Shown one piece after another: positions 14,339 through 21,659 of a stretch of DNA of 64,000 bases; position 1 is the stretch's first letter, and every line of letters starts with the position of its first letter. This DNA comes from a virus. Where the stretch lies: positions 310,001-374,000 of the IMG/VR virus record IMGVR_UViG_3300023179_000009; one strand, 5' to 3'. The notes beneath the pieces are model-generated. The model was not told the DNA's origin. It did not search any database and saw only the letters and a list, made by a program, of their open reading frames with translations. Both the position numbers and the translations under genes were made by a program.

Positions 14339-14635
14339 ATGAATACCAAACAACTTATAGAAGTCCTTGTAAAAATTTGTGTATATGCTCAGGATCATAG
14401 TGGCGACATCTCGGCTTGGGGGCCGAGGAACAGCGACTATCTTCATGAGGCCATGGAACACACGAGTTACGTTGTGGCGTGTTTTCTGGCACAGAATACT
14501 CGTGGCGGGAATGATGGTGTTTCTTTTGACGTTGTGCTTGACAAGCTGGCTGGTCCGGTATTGTCCGAGCGGCAATGGACTCGTGTAATCACTAATCTTG
14601 TCAATGTCTTGGAGGGTAGTCATGAGCGTATTTGA
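14339..14635 (+). CDS. hypothetical protein, 98 aa
   Basis: Starts six bases after the repeat's TAG. Helical, with Trp27-Gly-Pro-Arg loop. 14-base overlap with the next gene. No family recognised. Confidence 0.7.
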   Translation: MNTKQLIEVLVKICVYAQDHSGDISAWGPRNSDYLHEAMEHTSYVVACFLAQNTRGGNDGVSFDVVLDKLAGPVLSERQWTRVITNLVNVLEGSHERI

Positions 14636-14972
14636 TTCAGTTTACGAGCGTTTACAACTTGCGGATAAGATTGCCCATTTGTTTGATTTGGAAGGCGTGC
14701 GGGTGGATGACTTGGAAGAGATTTGTGGTTTTGTCAAGAAAATGGTTGAGAACCATGACAAGGTTACCAAAGTCGCTGAGTCTAAGGCTGTGGAGGCTTT
14801 GTGTGAGTGGTACCGAAACGAAGCGGACATGGACGATATTGCCCGAGAGTACAGTCGTATACTTGGCGTTGGTCCTGTGCAGGTGAAGGGTGAGCAAGCT
14901 GCTGACAGTGACGTTTTTGAAAATGGCGAACGAATTGAATTTGAAGAACAAAACGAATCGGAGGAACAATGA
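14622..14972 (+). CDS. acidic helical protein, 116 aa
   Basis: ATG at 14622 has GGAGGG 6 bases upstream and is preferred over 14598. Three helices and a strongly acidic tail (FENGERIEFEEQNESEEQ). Coupled to the next gene through a four-base overlap. Confidence 0.75.
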   Translation: MSVFDSVYERLQLADKIAHLFDLEGVRVDDLEEICGFVKKMVENHDKVTKVAESKAVEALCEWYRNEADMDDIAREYSRILGVGPVQVKGEQAADSDVFENGERIEFEEQNESEEQ

Positions 14973-15208
14973 CCGCCACTGAAGAGATGGTTAGCGTTGA
15001 GTTTTATCTTTTGGGCGACGATTACACTTGGGACACGGACTTCATTTCGTTTCCTAAAAAGTTGTATGCCCGATACTTGAAGGATAGTAATCCTAGTCCG
15101 ATTTTGGATTGGGTTTACGCTAACGTAAAGTTTCGCAAGAACATTTGTATGGTTGGCATTTATAACGACGAGTCTGTTGACATGGAGGAAGATGATGCCG
15201 AAGTTTAA
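14969..15208 (+). CDS. hypothetical protein, 79 aa
   Basis: Starts ATGA within the previous stop. Beta-rich with aromatic residues (VEFYLLGDDYTWDTDFISF), acidic end. 14-base overlap with the next gene. Confidence 0.7.
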   Translation: MTATEEMVSVEFYLLGDDYTWDTDFISFPKKLYARYLKDSNPSPILDWVYANVKFRKNICMVGIYNDESVDMEEDDAEV

Positions 15209-15440
15209 AGTACACGCTCAACGCACACAGGTGCAGTCTCAAGTGTTTTATGTTACAGCGGCTAGTCGAGAGGAACTTGAGAAGAAACTTCAAGATGTTA
15301 GTTTTGATGAGATGGATAACGTGTTTGATGAAGGGGAAGTAGACTCGATTGATTACGAGGTTATAGAGACTTCTCCTTGTAAAAGTGGCCCGTCTACCTT
15401 TGCTAGCGACGAGTTGCAAGAACAGTTGGATAATGTTTGA
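15195..15440 (+). CDS. small beta-alpha-beta protein, paralogue-like of the 11016 gene
   Basis: GAGGAAG precedes ATGATG; the second ATG (15195) is chosen. MPKFKVHAQRTQVQSQVFYV then a helix with many Glu/Lys matches the layout of the product at 11016. Ends TGA at the start of a cassette repeat. Confidence 0.7.
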   Translation: MPKFKVHAQRTQVQSQVFYVTAASREELEKKLQDVSFDEMDNVFDEGEVDSIDYEVIETSPCKSGPSTFASDELQEQLDNV

Positions 15441-15467
15441 TACCAACTAGCGACCCAGGAGGTTTCT

Positions 15468-15791
15468 ATGAAAATCATTTCTAACGACTTGTATTGTCAA
15501 ATTGAGCGGTGGGACGATCCGGGCGATTACCCGAATGGCTTGGCTGCGGGTCCGCTGCCGAGTTATTCCTATTGTGAATTTGGTGGCGAGTTTGTTTTTG
15601 AAACTGAAAATGACGAGGAACTGAAAGAACTTGATAATGTTGATGATTGGATTGGCGATTGGGTGAGAGATCAGTGTGATATTGGCGGTCATATTTATCC
15701 TTCGTACCGTTGTGAGGTTGAGGGTAATCGTTGTGTGGTGACGATTACCGAAGCCGAAGTTGAAGAGTACGATCCGGCTGACGATTATTGA
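15468..15791 (+). CDS. acidic hypothetical protein, 107 aa
   Basis: Shine-Dalgarno AGGAGG. Beta-rich, net acidic with WDDPGDYPNG near residue 15 and a DWIGDWVRDQ helix. Cys residues are scattered (9, 36, 69, 81, 88). Unknown function. Confidence 0.7.
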   Translation: MKIISNDLYCQIERWDDPGDYPNGLAAGPLPSYSYCEFGGEFVFETENDEELKELDNVDDWIGDWVRDQCDIGGHIYPSYRCEVEGNRCVVTITEAEVEEYDPADDY

Positions 15792-15818
15792 TACCAACTA
15801 AGAACTTGGAGAAAAACA

Positions 15819-16211
15819 ATGAAGACTTTTAACAAAGACTATAAGGCTCGCAACCAAATCATTTTTGGTGACAACAATACGGATAATTGGCCGGGTGGCG
15901 TTAGGCGAATCGAGTCGCTCAGTCTTAAGCAACTGAATGATTTGATTCAAAATGACTTTATTGATCTTGAAGATTGCCAGAATTGCTCTCCTACTGTCGA
16001 GGCTTTTCTAGACTTCATGAAAAAGTATCCGAAGGTTGAGGCCCACGGTTACGCCGTGAGTCACACCCGAGATGATTATCGTGTAAGTCTTGAAGGTTTG
16101 GCTTTTGCTGGCGATGTGAACAAGCAAATGCTTCTTGATTTTGTACACCTGTGTCGTGATGCTGACGAGTTTGTTGCCGATGATAACGAACTGTACGCTT
16201 GGTGGGACTGA
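15819..16211 (+). CDS. acidic hypothetical protein, 130 aa
   Basis: Shine-Dalgarno GGAGAA. Helical N-terminal part (SLSLKQLNDLIQND), then DCQNC and a beta segment around residue 85, acidic C-terminus ending YAWWD. No family. Confidence 0.7.
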   Translation: MKTFNKDYKARNQIIFGDNNTDNWPGGVRRIESLSLKQLNDLIQNDFIDLEDCQNCSPTVEAFLDFMKKYPKVEAHGYAVSHTRDDYRVSLEGLAFAGDVNKQMLLDFVHLCRDADEFVADDNELYAWWD

Positions 16212-16238
16212 TACCAACTAAGGGCGTGGAGGTGCTAC

Positions 16239-16568
16239 ATGAATGACTTTAGAACAGATCATCTTTCTGGCGAAGCCTTGAAGATTGCAAGTGCAATTTC
16301 AGAAATGATCAAGAATGATAAGGGTGAAGATCCCCATGGTGGCGGATGTACTGCTTTTTATACACCAGAGCATTGGCGAGAGCGTGGTGAAAAATATGGC
16401 AAAGACAGCGTGTTGATTCTGTGTCACGATGGCGGTGACTTGGCTCTTTATTGCAATCTTGACTATGCCTACTATCGTGGCCAGGAGCGCATCAATAGTT
16501 GTTTGAAGAATCTTGGTTATTATGTTGAGGCTTGTACTTGTTGGTACAGTGCTGTTTATCCTCTTTAA
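16239..16568 (+). CDS. hypothetical protein with GGGCTAFYTP motif, 109 aa
   Basis: GGAGG precedes the ATG. The run DPHGGGCTAFYTPEHWRERG, CHDGGDLA and YYVEACTCWY indicate a conserved globular phage protein, possibly metal-binding through His/Cys, but I cannot name the family. The following repeat copy reads ATACGAACTAG, a variant. Confidence 0.7.
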   Translation: MNDFRTDHLSGEALKIASAISEMIKNDKGEDPHGGGCTAFYTPEHWRERGEKYGKDSVLILCHDGGDLALYCNLDYAYYRGQERINSCLKNLGYYVEACTCWYSAVYPL

Positions 16569-16612
16569 TTAATACGAACTAGTAAGTCACTCAATTATTA
16601 GGAGAATAAAAA

Positions 16613-17065
16613 ATGGGAATGGGTAGTTTTGCTTGCGATAGTTACGTCATCAGTTACGACAATCTCAAGAAGTTGTGTCCCAAGGAAGTCGAGGCCATCG
16701 AGACTGCCAAGTATTGGGAATTTGTTGGCTGGGGTCCGCTTGCCAACGGCATGAGTTACAACGACACCCAGACTATTGGCGAAGGCGTCTTTGATAGCGA
16801 GGAAGAACTGAGTGATGCTCAGGTTGTGAAGGTTTGCAAGGGTTTCGAGAAGTTGGCAAAAGCATTGTGTGCCGCCTTCAAGAAACGTACTGGCGGTCTG
16901 GAGTTGTTTTTCGATCATTATAACGAAGATGAAGGTGATCGGTACGATAGCGTGGAACACAAGGATGGGTGTGTGTTCTGCGTTGGCAATATGGTGCAGT
17001 TGACTCCTGCTGGCAAGAAGTTCCAGAAGGTTGTTGAGAAGCGTCGTTGGGTTCAGTTTGGTTAA
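16613..17065 (+). CDS. hypothetical protein, 150 aa
   Basis: Shine-Dalgarno AGGAGAA. Mixed fold; the second half contains KRTGGLELFFDHYNEDEGDR and a CVFC pair (residues 122-125). Basic C-terminus. Codon use is noticeably more GC-rich than at the array's start. Confidence 0.75.
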   Translation: MGMGSFACDSYVISYDNLKKLCPKEVEAIETAKYWEFVGWGPLANGMSYNDTQTIGEGVFDSEEELSDAQVVKVCKGFEKLAKALCAAFKKRTGGLELFFDHYNEDEGDRYDSVEHKDGCVFCVGNMVQLTPAGKKFQKVVEKRRWVQFG

Positions 17066-17075
17066 AGGGAAAAAC

Positions 17076-17240
17076 ATGAACTATCATCGTGAAGAAGAAT
17101 CCCCGGAGCGGGTTAGTTATTACGACGAAAAGTGGAATACTCGTGACGGAGAAATCGTTGAACGTAACGGGTATTTGATACTAGTTAGAGATTCGGAAAC
17201 TGGGCAGGAACTTTGGAAGTGCAATTTTGAAATTGCTTAA
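17076..17240 (+). CDS. hypothetical protein, 54 aa
   Basis: AAAGGGAAAAAC precedes ATG at 17076, which is chosen over an upstream ATG. Charged beta-strand protein (DGEIVERNGYLILVRDSE). No repeat separates it from the gene before or after, so it shares a cassette with both. Confidence 0.65.
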   Translation: MNYHREEESPERVSYYDEKWNTRDGEIVERNGYLILVRDSETGQELWKCNFEIA

Positions 17241-17255
17241 TCACAAAGGCAAACA

Positions 17256-17522
17256 ATGGAACGTAAACAACTAACTGCTGGTCAGAAGTATCGGGTGATG
17301 AAGGCTGGTGCTTTTCTTCAATACGAGATCCCGCATTACGGTTACTCAGAGTTTCGCTCTGTCAAACTGTCTGAGGGTGATGTGATTGAGTATGTTCGCA
17401 ACGCTTATGGTGGTGGTAGTGACGATGTGAACTACGACTACTTTTTGAGCGGCGACAAGCGAGGCAAGTTCTGGCCCAATAACTGGGGAGTTTGTGACGC
17501 CAGTTATCTTGAGCCTGTCTGA
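17256..17522 (+). CDS. hypothetical protein, 88 aa
   Basis: Beta-rich (QKYRVMKAGAFLQYEIPHYG; VKLSEGDVIEYV) with a Gly-rich loop and FWPNNWGV near the end; an SH3-like barrel is possible. TGA is fused to the cassette repeat, which begins the long hairpin described next. Confidence 0.7.
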   Translation: MERKQLTAGQKYRVMKAGAFLQYEIPHYGYSEFRSVKLSEGDVIEYVRNAYGGGSDDVNYDYFLSGDKRGKFWPNNWGVCDASYLEPV

Positions 17523-17529
17523 TACCAAC

Positions 17530-17570
17530 TAGGGGGCAACTGTTAAGTAACGCTTAACAGTTGCCCCCTA
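17530..17570 (+). terminator. 18-bp cassette-boundary hairpin
   Basis: TAGGGGGCAACTGTTAAG (17530-17547) pairs perfectly with 17553-17570 around TAACG. The left arm begins inside the cassette repeat. A smaller AAGTGC/GCACTT hairpin follows at 17571-17590. No U-tract follows, so processing or mRNA protection is as likely as termination. Confidence 0.6.
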
Positions 17571-17647
17571 AGTGCTAAAACTGGCACTTATCTCAAATAA
17601 ATCGCTTTTAAGTGACGTTTTTGGCATTTAAGTACAAGGAGAAAATC

Positions 17648-18016
17648 ATGGGACTTGATCAGTACGCATTTGCTCGTCGTGGTGAGCCGGTCGAGAAGGA
17701 CGGTCAACTCGAATATCCCGACAAGGTGGAGCTTGCCTATTGGCGTAAGCACCCGAACCTTCAGGGCTGGATGGAGAATTTGTACCGGGAGAATGGTGGT
17801 ACTGAGGAGTTCAATTGTCAGGAAGTTGAACTGACTCTTGAGGATCTGGATTCTCTCGAAGCGGCCATCACTGGTACGGAACTGCCGGAAACCTGTGGGT
17901 TTTTCTTTGGCGAGAACAGCGATGATTACTACAAGGACAAGGACTTGCAGTTCATCGAGGAGGCCCGTCAGTACATTAATGATGGATACACGGTCGTTTA
18001 CTATAGCTGGTGGTGA
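17648..18016 (+). CDS. conserved phage protein (MGLDQYAF family), 122 aa
   Basis: Opens MGLDQYAFARRGE, followed by AYWRKHPNLQGWMENLY, FNCQEVELTLEDLDSLE, LPETCGFFFG and VVYYSWW. This set of motifs is widespread in large T4-like phages, where it has sometimes been labelled phosphoglycerate kinase without good reason. Function unknown. AAGGAGAAAATC precedes the start. Confidence 0.8.
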   Translation: MGLDQYAFARRGEPVEKDGQLEYPDKVELAYWRKHPNLQGWMENLYRENGGTEEFNCQEVELTLEDLDSLEAAITGTELPETCGFFFGENSDDYYKDKDLQFIEEARQYINDGYTVVYYSWW

Positions 18017-18022
18017 AAAAAC

Positions 18023-18190
18023 ATGGCAATTCATATTGAAGTTTTAAAAGATTTTATTGATGAAGCTTTTCGCTACGACTCAAACTGTAAATTCTGGGTC
18101 GTCGAAGATAATGGATATTTTTTAGTATCCAATCGGGGACATTTGATGGATCTTGGAGAACCATTTGAAGAAAATGGTGATACCAACTAG
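18023..18190 (+). CDS. small hypothetical protein, 55 aa, repeat-terminated
   Basis: Starts six bases after the previous stop. Alpha then beta (HIEVLKDFIDEAFRYD; KFWVVEDNGYFLV), ending Gly-Asp-Thr-Asn with stop from the cassette repeat. No family. Confidence 0.65.
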   Translation: MAIHIEVLKDFIDEAFRYDSNCKFWVVEDNGYFLVSNRGHLMDLGEPFEENGDTN

Positions 18191-18209
18191 CACATCAGGA
18201 GGACCAAAC

Positions 18210-18545
18210 ATGAAACTTGGATCTGAAACTGGTAGTCTGATGAATCATGTCATGACTGGTAGCAACCAGCGTGAGCCGAAGGTTGGTGATGGTGCCACGA
18301 TCTGCATGTGGACTGATCGACATGCGGGTACGATCATCAAGGTGACTCGTTGCACGGTTACTGTGCAGGAGGACAAGGCGATCAGGACGGACACGAATGG
18401 CATGAGCGAGTCGCAGACTTACTCATACGAGCCTGATCCGAATGGTGCTACTTATGTGTTCCGTAAGACCAAGAACGGTTGGAAGTCAAAGGGCGTAGGC
18501 TTGCTGATTGGTGTTCGGCGTCACTATTACGACTATAGTTTTTGA
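18210..18545 (+). CDS. hypothetical protein, 111 aa
   Basis: AGGAGGACC precedes ATG at 18210. VGDGATICMWTDRHAGTII and VTRCTVTVQEDKA suggest a small beta barrel, then a segment with conserved-looking YVFRKTKNGWKSKG. Resembles phage proteins that open with 'property given by water/temperature' barrels; no family is assigned. Confidence 0.7.
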   Translation: MKLGSETGSLMNHVMTGSNQREPKVGDGATICMWTDRHAGTIIKVTRCTVTVQEDKAIRTDTNGMSESQTYSYEPDPNGATYVFRKTKNGWKSKGVGLLIGVRRHYYDYSF

Positions 18546-18554
18546 GGAAATTAT

Positions 18555-18812
18555 ATGATTAAGTCTGCAACACAAGTAAGAGATGAGATGTTGGGTAACG
18601 ACGAGTACATGACATCTTTAGATAATAGTATTCGTCATGTCATGGACCGCATTGAATGGGCGAAGTCTCAGGGGTTTACCCGTATTTGTTTTTGCCCCGA
18701 AACACGCCACGAGGATCAAATCAGGCGAATGTTTTTGGACAAGGGCTACACGTTTAAGCCCACGGGATACAACGGTGGCGTTTGGCAACTGAGCGAAGAT
18801 ATCTGTTGGTGA
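18555..18812 (+). CDS. hypothetical protein, 85 aa
   Basis: Helix, strand (GFTRICFCP), helix, strand arrangement with GYTFKPTG, a pattern common in small phage proteins that share an 'i-x-x-L-x-x-x-GY' core. AGGAAA upstream. Unknown function. Confidence 0.7.
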   Translation: MIKSATQVRDEMLGNDEYMTSLDNSIRHVMDRIEWAKSQGFTRICFCPETRHEDQIRRMFLDKGYTFKPTGYNGGVWQLSEDICW

Positions 18813-18831
18813 TACCAACTAGGAGAACACT

Positions 18832-19158
18832 ATGGCTACTACCAAGAAAACTAAAAGTCAGCGAATGAAAAATATTGAGCAGGAAATTATTTGGTATAGG
18901 ATTCGCAAACCTATTGCTGAAGCCATGCGTAAGTGTGGCCAACTAGGCTTTGAAGTCTCAGGACATGGTTGTGGTTTTGGCGGTGAAGATTTTAGCCTTT
19001 TGAATAAGCGTAAAGATCTTTATGTGAACTTTTGCGACCGGGGAAACAGTTGCAAGGTGACTGTTAGCACTTGTGATACCACCAATGATGATGGTTATCC
19101 CATCGAGTTGATCAGCGGGACTATTGGCAAAGCCATGAAGTTTATTGAAGGACGATAA
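18832..19158 (+). CDS. hypothetical protein, 108 aa
   Basis: The cassette repeat itself supplies the Shine-Dalgarno here (CTAGGAGAAC). Basic N-terminal helix (TTKKTKSQRMKN), then a beta half with GHGCGFGGEDFSLL. Its TAA overlaps the next ATG by one base. Confidence 0.7.
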   Translation: MATTKKTKSQRMKNIEQEIIWYRIRKPIAEAMRKCGQLGFEVSGHGCGFGGEDFSLLNKRKDLYVNFCDRGNSCKVTVSTCDTTNDDGYPIELISGTIGKAMKFIEGR

Positions 19159-19427
19159 TGAAACCACTACTTCAATACGACCGATACAGTAGCAGTGCCG
19201 AGTACGCAGACTACATTTATCACTTTGCAATTGGCGAAGATGGGCTTGGTGGTTTTCTCCGGGTTACTCTTAACAATGAACCCGTACAAAAGCCTTCTGC
19301 CACTCTCGACATCTGCATCAATAATGAAAGTGGCGACGAGTTGATCGAGCAGAGTTTTGAAATTGACCGAAAAGTTGCTCGTGACATGCTGGCAGTTCAT
19401 TACCCCAAACAGGAAGTTATCCAGTGA
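19158..19427 (+). CDS. hypothetical protein, 89 aa
   Basis: Coupled to the previous gene. Beta strands then acidic helix (ESGDELIEQSFEIDRKV). Overlaps the next gene through GTGA. Confidence 0.65.
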   Translation: MKPLLQYDRYSSSAEYADYIYHFAIGEDGLGGFLRVTLNNEPVQKPSATLDICINNESGDELIEQSFEIDRKVARDMLAVHYPKQEVIQ

Positions 19428-19612
19428 TAGTTTATTCTATTGTTTATTATGATGGCGGAGTTGCAGGTTATTGTTTGCACAAGACCTACAAGAATCTTGC
19501 CGATGCTGAAAAAGAACTTGAAAAAATTGATCAATTAATTGATGACGGAGAATTTGGAAGCGACGTTAAAAGCGCTGGTGTTATCGAAATAAACTGCGCT
19601 GCTGCTGAGTGA
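19424..19612 (+). CDS. hypothetical protein, GTG start, 62 aa
   Basis: GTG overlaps the previous TGA. Strand-helix-strand with MIVYSIVYYDGGVAGYCLH then a Lys/Glu helix. Not followed by a cassette repeat; a promoter region begins here. Confidence 0.6.
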   Translation: MIVYSIVYYDGGVAGYCLHKTYKNLADAEKELEKIDQLIDDGEFGSDVKSAGVIEINCAAAE

Positions 19613-19669
19613 TGGTAATTTAGGGCAAAAAATTGGAAGAATAGATAGAATTTTTCACAATTTTTGCTC

Positions 19670-19697
19670 TTTACAAATTTCTTTTTTTGTGAATAAT
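19670..19697 (+). promoter_or_regulatory. sigma-70-like promoter for the secreted-protein gene
   Basis: TTTACA (19670-19675), 16 bases, AATAAT (19692-19697), in a 138-base gene-free stretch. The gene it serves has its own strong terminator, so this is a monocistronic unit inside the array. Confidence 0.5.
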
Positions 19698-19750
19698 GTG
19701 TTTGTTCAATGGAATGGTTCCGTTGAGTTTGTTACCCCATGGAGGTAGTT

Positions 19751-20044
19751 ATGAAGAGTTTTGTTTTTGCTGCTCTTGCAGTTGTTTCGTTTTCGGCTTT
19801 TGTTAATGCCGGTGAGGAAAAGAGTGTTTTGGTCAACACTCCCACCCCGGTTGCAGCCCTGACCGTAGTAGCCGCTCCGGTAGAAACCGTTGTTGTTGCT
19901 TCGGATTGCAAGAATGGCCGCTGCTGTGCCAACGGTCGTTGTTGGCTCACTCCACGGTACGAGAGAACCGTTGCTGTTGAACGCACCTGCACCGATTGTG
20001 AGCAGTCGTACAAGCGGACAGTGACTCGTACTCGTCGTCGTTGA
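19751..20044 (+). CDS. secreted Cys-rich protein with signal peptide, 97 aa
   Basis: ATG at 19751 has GGAGG 6 bases upstream. Residues 1-20 (MKSFVFAALAVVSFSAFVNA) are a textbook Sec signal with an Ala-x-Ala-type cleavage (VNA|GEE). The mature part has CKNGRCCANGRCW and CTDC, then a basic tail rich in Arg/Thr. An exported protein is unusual in such an array; it could act in the periplasm or envelope. Confidence 0.8.
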   Translation: MKSFVFAALAVVSFSAFVNAGEEKSVLVNTPTPVAALTVVAAPVETVVVASDCKNGRCCANGRCWLTPRYERTVAVERTCTDCEQSYKRTVTRTRRR

Positions 20045-20089
20045 TCTTGTCAGATTCCTCAAATTCCTCCTTTCGTTTGAGGGACAATG

Positions 20090-20132
20090 CAGGGGTGTGT
20101 GAGATGCGCTTCTCACACACCCCTGTTTTTTT
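20090..20132 (+). terminator. strong intrinsic terminator
   Basis: CAGGGGTGTGTGAGA (20090-20104) pairs perfectly with 20111-20125 and is followed by seven T residues. A cassette repeat starts directly after the T-run, which shows that the repeat itself is downstream of termination here and might include or precede a new start. Confidence 0.85.
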
Positions 20133-20173
20133 AATACCAACTAGAAAACTACCGATTTTTCTTGGAGGTTTTT

Positions 20174-20407
20174 ATGCACACAAGACGATCAGATATTGAA
20201 AAAGGTGAATGTGTTGTTCCCACGGTCAAAGGTCAGTCAGTGGTTTTTGAAAGTTACGAAGAAAATCCTGGCGGCACAAGTTACGTAAGATTTATCGACA
20301 AAGACAATAACGAACTTTTGTATTATAACTGTGAGGAATGGCGGGAAGAACCCGAACTTGTAATGGGTTGCATTATGGCCGCTATTCAAAATGGCGCTCG
20401 TGAATAA
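20174..20407 (+). CDS. hypothetical protein, 77 aa
   Basis: GGAGG precedes ATG at 20174. Beta-rich with acidic C-terminal helix (SYVRFIDKDNNELLYYNCEEW). Lies just after a terminator, so needs its own promoter or read-through. Confidence 0.65.
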   Translation: MHTRRSDIEKGECVVPTVKGQSVVFESYEENPGGTSYVRFIDKDNNELLYYNCEEWREEPELVMGCIMAAIQNGARE

Positions 20408-20460
20408 AACTTAATACCAACTAGAGGTCAGGTTCGAAACATTATTTCAAAGGAGTGAAA

Positions 20461-20739
20461 ATGTTTTATCTTCAAATTGCTATCGGCATCGTTAGTCTGC
20501 TTGTCGGTTTTGCCCAAATTGCTAAAGAGGGAACCCCTCTTGTTCAAAAGGCTTTAATTCATCAACAGCAGGTTGCAGCACAACAGCGTGCTACTCAACA
20601 GGCTCAGATGAACATTCAATATTATTATCGTGGAAATGATAATGTTTGGCGATATTACAGCGATGCCACTGGTCGATATTGGACTCGGGTGAATGTTCAG
20701 GGTGTTGTCGAATATTGTCAGAATCACAATGGAGGCTGA
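20461..20739 (+). CDS. membrane-anchored Gln-rich protein, 92 aa
   Basis: AGGAG precedes ATG at 20461. Residues 3-17 are a membr ane anchor (YLQIAIGIVSLLVGF), followed by a Gln/Ala-rich helix (HQQQVAAQQRATQQAQ) and an aromatic C-terminal domain with YYRGNDNVWRYY. Unknown role, probably envelope-associated. Confidence 0.7.
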   Translation: MFYLQIAIGIVSLLVGFAQIAKEGTPLVQKALIHQQQVAAQQRATQQAQMNIQYYYRGNDNVWRYYSDATGRYWTRVNVQGVVEYCQNHNGG

Positions 20740-20740
20740 C

Positions 20741-20896
20741 ATGACTCGCTATGAAATGCAAGCGTTCGTTCAAGATCAAATAAACAAAGGACTTGAAAGA
20801 ACAGACGCTATTAGGAATCTAGCCTTTCATTTAGACGAAGATGATCCTGGTGATTTTGCAGAAATATGGTTCCAGCAAAAAATTAGTGGTGAGTAA
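20741..20896 (+). CDS. small acidic helical protein, 51 aa
   Basis: GGAGG precedes ATG at 20741. MTRYEMQAFVQDQINKGL then a helix; ends KISGE-stop without a cassette repeat. Its 3' end abuts the convergent minus-strand gene. Confidence 0.65.
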   Translation: MTRYEMQAFVQDQINKGLERTDAIRNLAFHLDEDDPGDFAEIWFQQKISGE

Positions 20897-21157
20897 TTAG
20901 TGGTCTTTACGCCAGTCGTATCGTCCACCTTTTTTACCGCTTCCGCCACGTTGTTTATCACGGTTTGTCAACATGCGTCTTGCCTTTGGTCCCTGATAAT
21001 GACCTATGGAAGTGCGACTTTGATAAACCGGCATGGGTGCTTTTCCACGAATATACAAATTCCATTGACGGCAAAACTCACGATCATCAGGATGCGGACA
21101 GTCCAGCTCATTCTTTTGTGATTCGCTAAACCATTGTTGAAAACTACGTAATGCCAT
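20897..21157 (-). CDS. putative head-packaged protein with prohead-targeting N-terminus, 86 aa
   Basis: Begins MALRSFQQWFSE|S, matching the T4 capsid-targeting/gp21-cleavage pattern. The body contains CPHPDDREFCRQW, a possible metal site, and a very basic, Gly-rich C-terminus (RGGSGKKGGRYDWRKDH) suited to DNA contact. An exact TATAAATA box lies 8 bases upstream of the ATG. Lone minus-strand gene in the array. Confidence 0.75.
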   Translation of the reverse strand: MALRSFQQWFSESQKNELDCPHPDDREFCRQWNLYIRGKAPMPVYQSRTSIGHYQGPKARRMLTNRDKQRGGSGKKGGRYDWRKDH

Positions 21158-21164
21158 AATAATC

Positions 21165-21172
21165 TATTTATA
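21165..21172 (-). promoter_or_regulatory. T4-like late promoter box TATAAATA
   Basis: Exact match to the T4 late promoter -10 octamer on the minus strand, with start expected 5-7 bases before the coding ATG at 21157. In T4 this octamer is read by host RNA polymerase carrying gp55 and the sliding clamp; no gp55 gene is visible here. Confidence 0.65.
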
Positions 21173-21225
21173 CAAAGATTTTTAAATTATCTCGCCAAGA
21201 AATCCCACTTGCTTTAGCGGGTGGT

Positions 21226-21378
21226 TTGAATTGGCAAAAAGTGAAAAAATTGAAAAAGACACACTACATTAAAACATACCGTAGGTACTACGGGAATTTA
21301 CGCTTGCGGACTCAATATAAAACCTATATGGTAGTTGAGGTTGAAGCAAGAAACCCAATTCCTTTAGGGGTTGGGTAG
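21226..21378 (+). CDS. possible protein, 50 aa, TTG start (frame open from 21163)
   Basis: The frame is open without ATG for 72 codons to TAG at 21376. From TTG at 21226 it reads MNWQKVKKLKKTHYIKTYRR, a very basic start, and ends EARNPIPLGVG. The residues before the TTG (KLSRQEIPLALAGG) also look protein-like, so the true start may be lost or non-canonical. Two hairpins with TTTA loops (21207-21226, about 21350-21375) fall within it. Confidence 0.35.
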   Translation: MNWQKVKKLKKTHYIKTYRRYYGNLRLRTQYKTYMVVEVEARNPIPLGVG

Positions 21379-21387
21379 TTCATTTTT

Positions 21388-21627
21388 ATGACAACTAAAG
21401 ATAAAGTTTGGTTAATCGTTCTGGCTCTTTTGGACAATAGAAATACCGATCAGGAAATTATTACCCACAGCGGTAACAAGTTAAACAAAAGCGATTTAGA
21501 TCGTTTGTTTAAGTCGGCCGAAAATATTATCGACAAGGCGATTACCAAACCCGAGGAACGTCCCCGTGGTAAAATCATTACCGAGGCGTGCCGTTCCTGG
21601 CTTGATTTCTATGATTGGCCTGATTGA
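21388..21627 (+). CDS. hypothetical protein, 79 aa
   Basis: Helical (KVWLIVLALLDNRNTDQEII; LNKSDLDRLFKSAENIIDKA), with an HTH-like feel but no clear recognition helix. The 9-base gap to the upstream frame contains no Shine-Dalgarno. Confidence 0.65.
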   Translation: MTTKDKVWLIVLALLDNRNTDQEIITHSGNKLNKSDLDRLFKSAENIIDKAITKPEERPRGKIITEACRSWLDFYDWPD

Positions 21628-21659
21628 TACCAACTAGGATGTCGAAAGGAACCCCAAAA

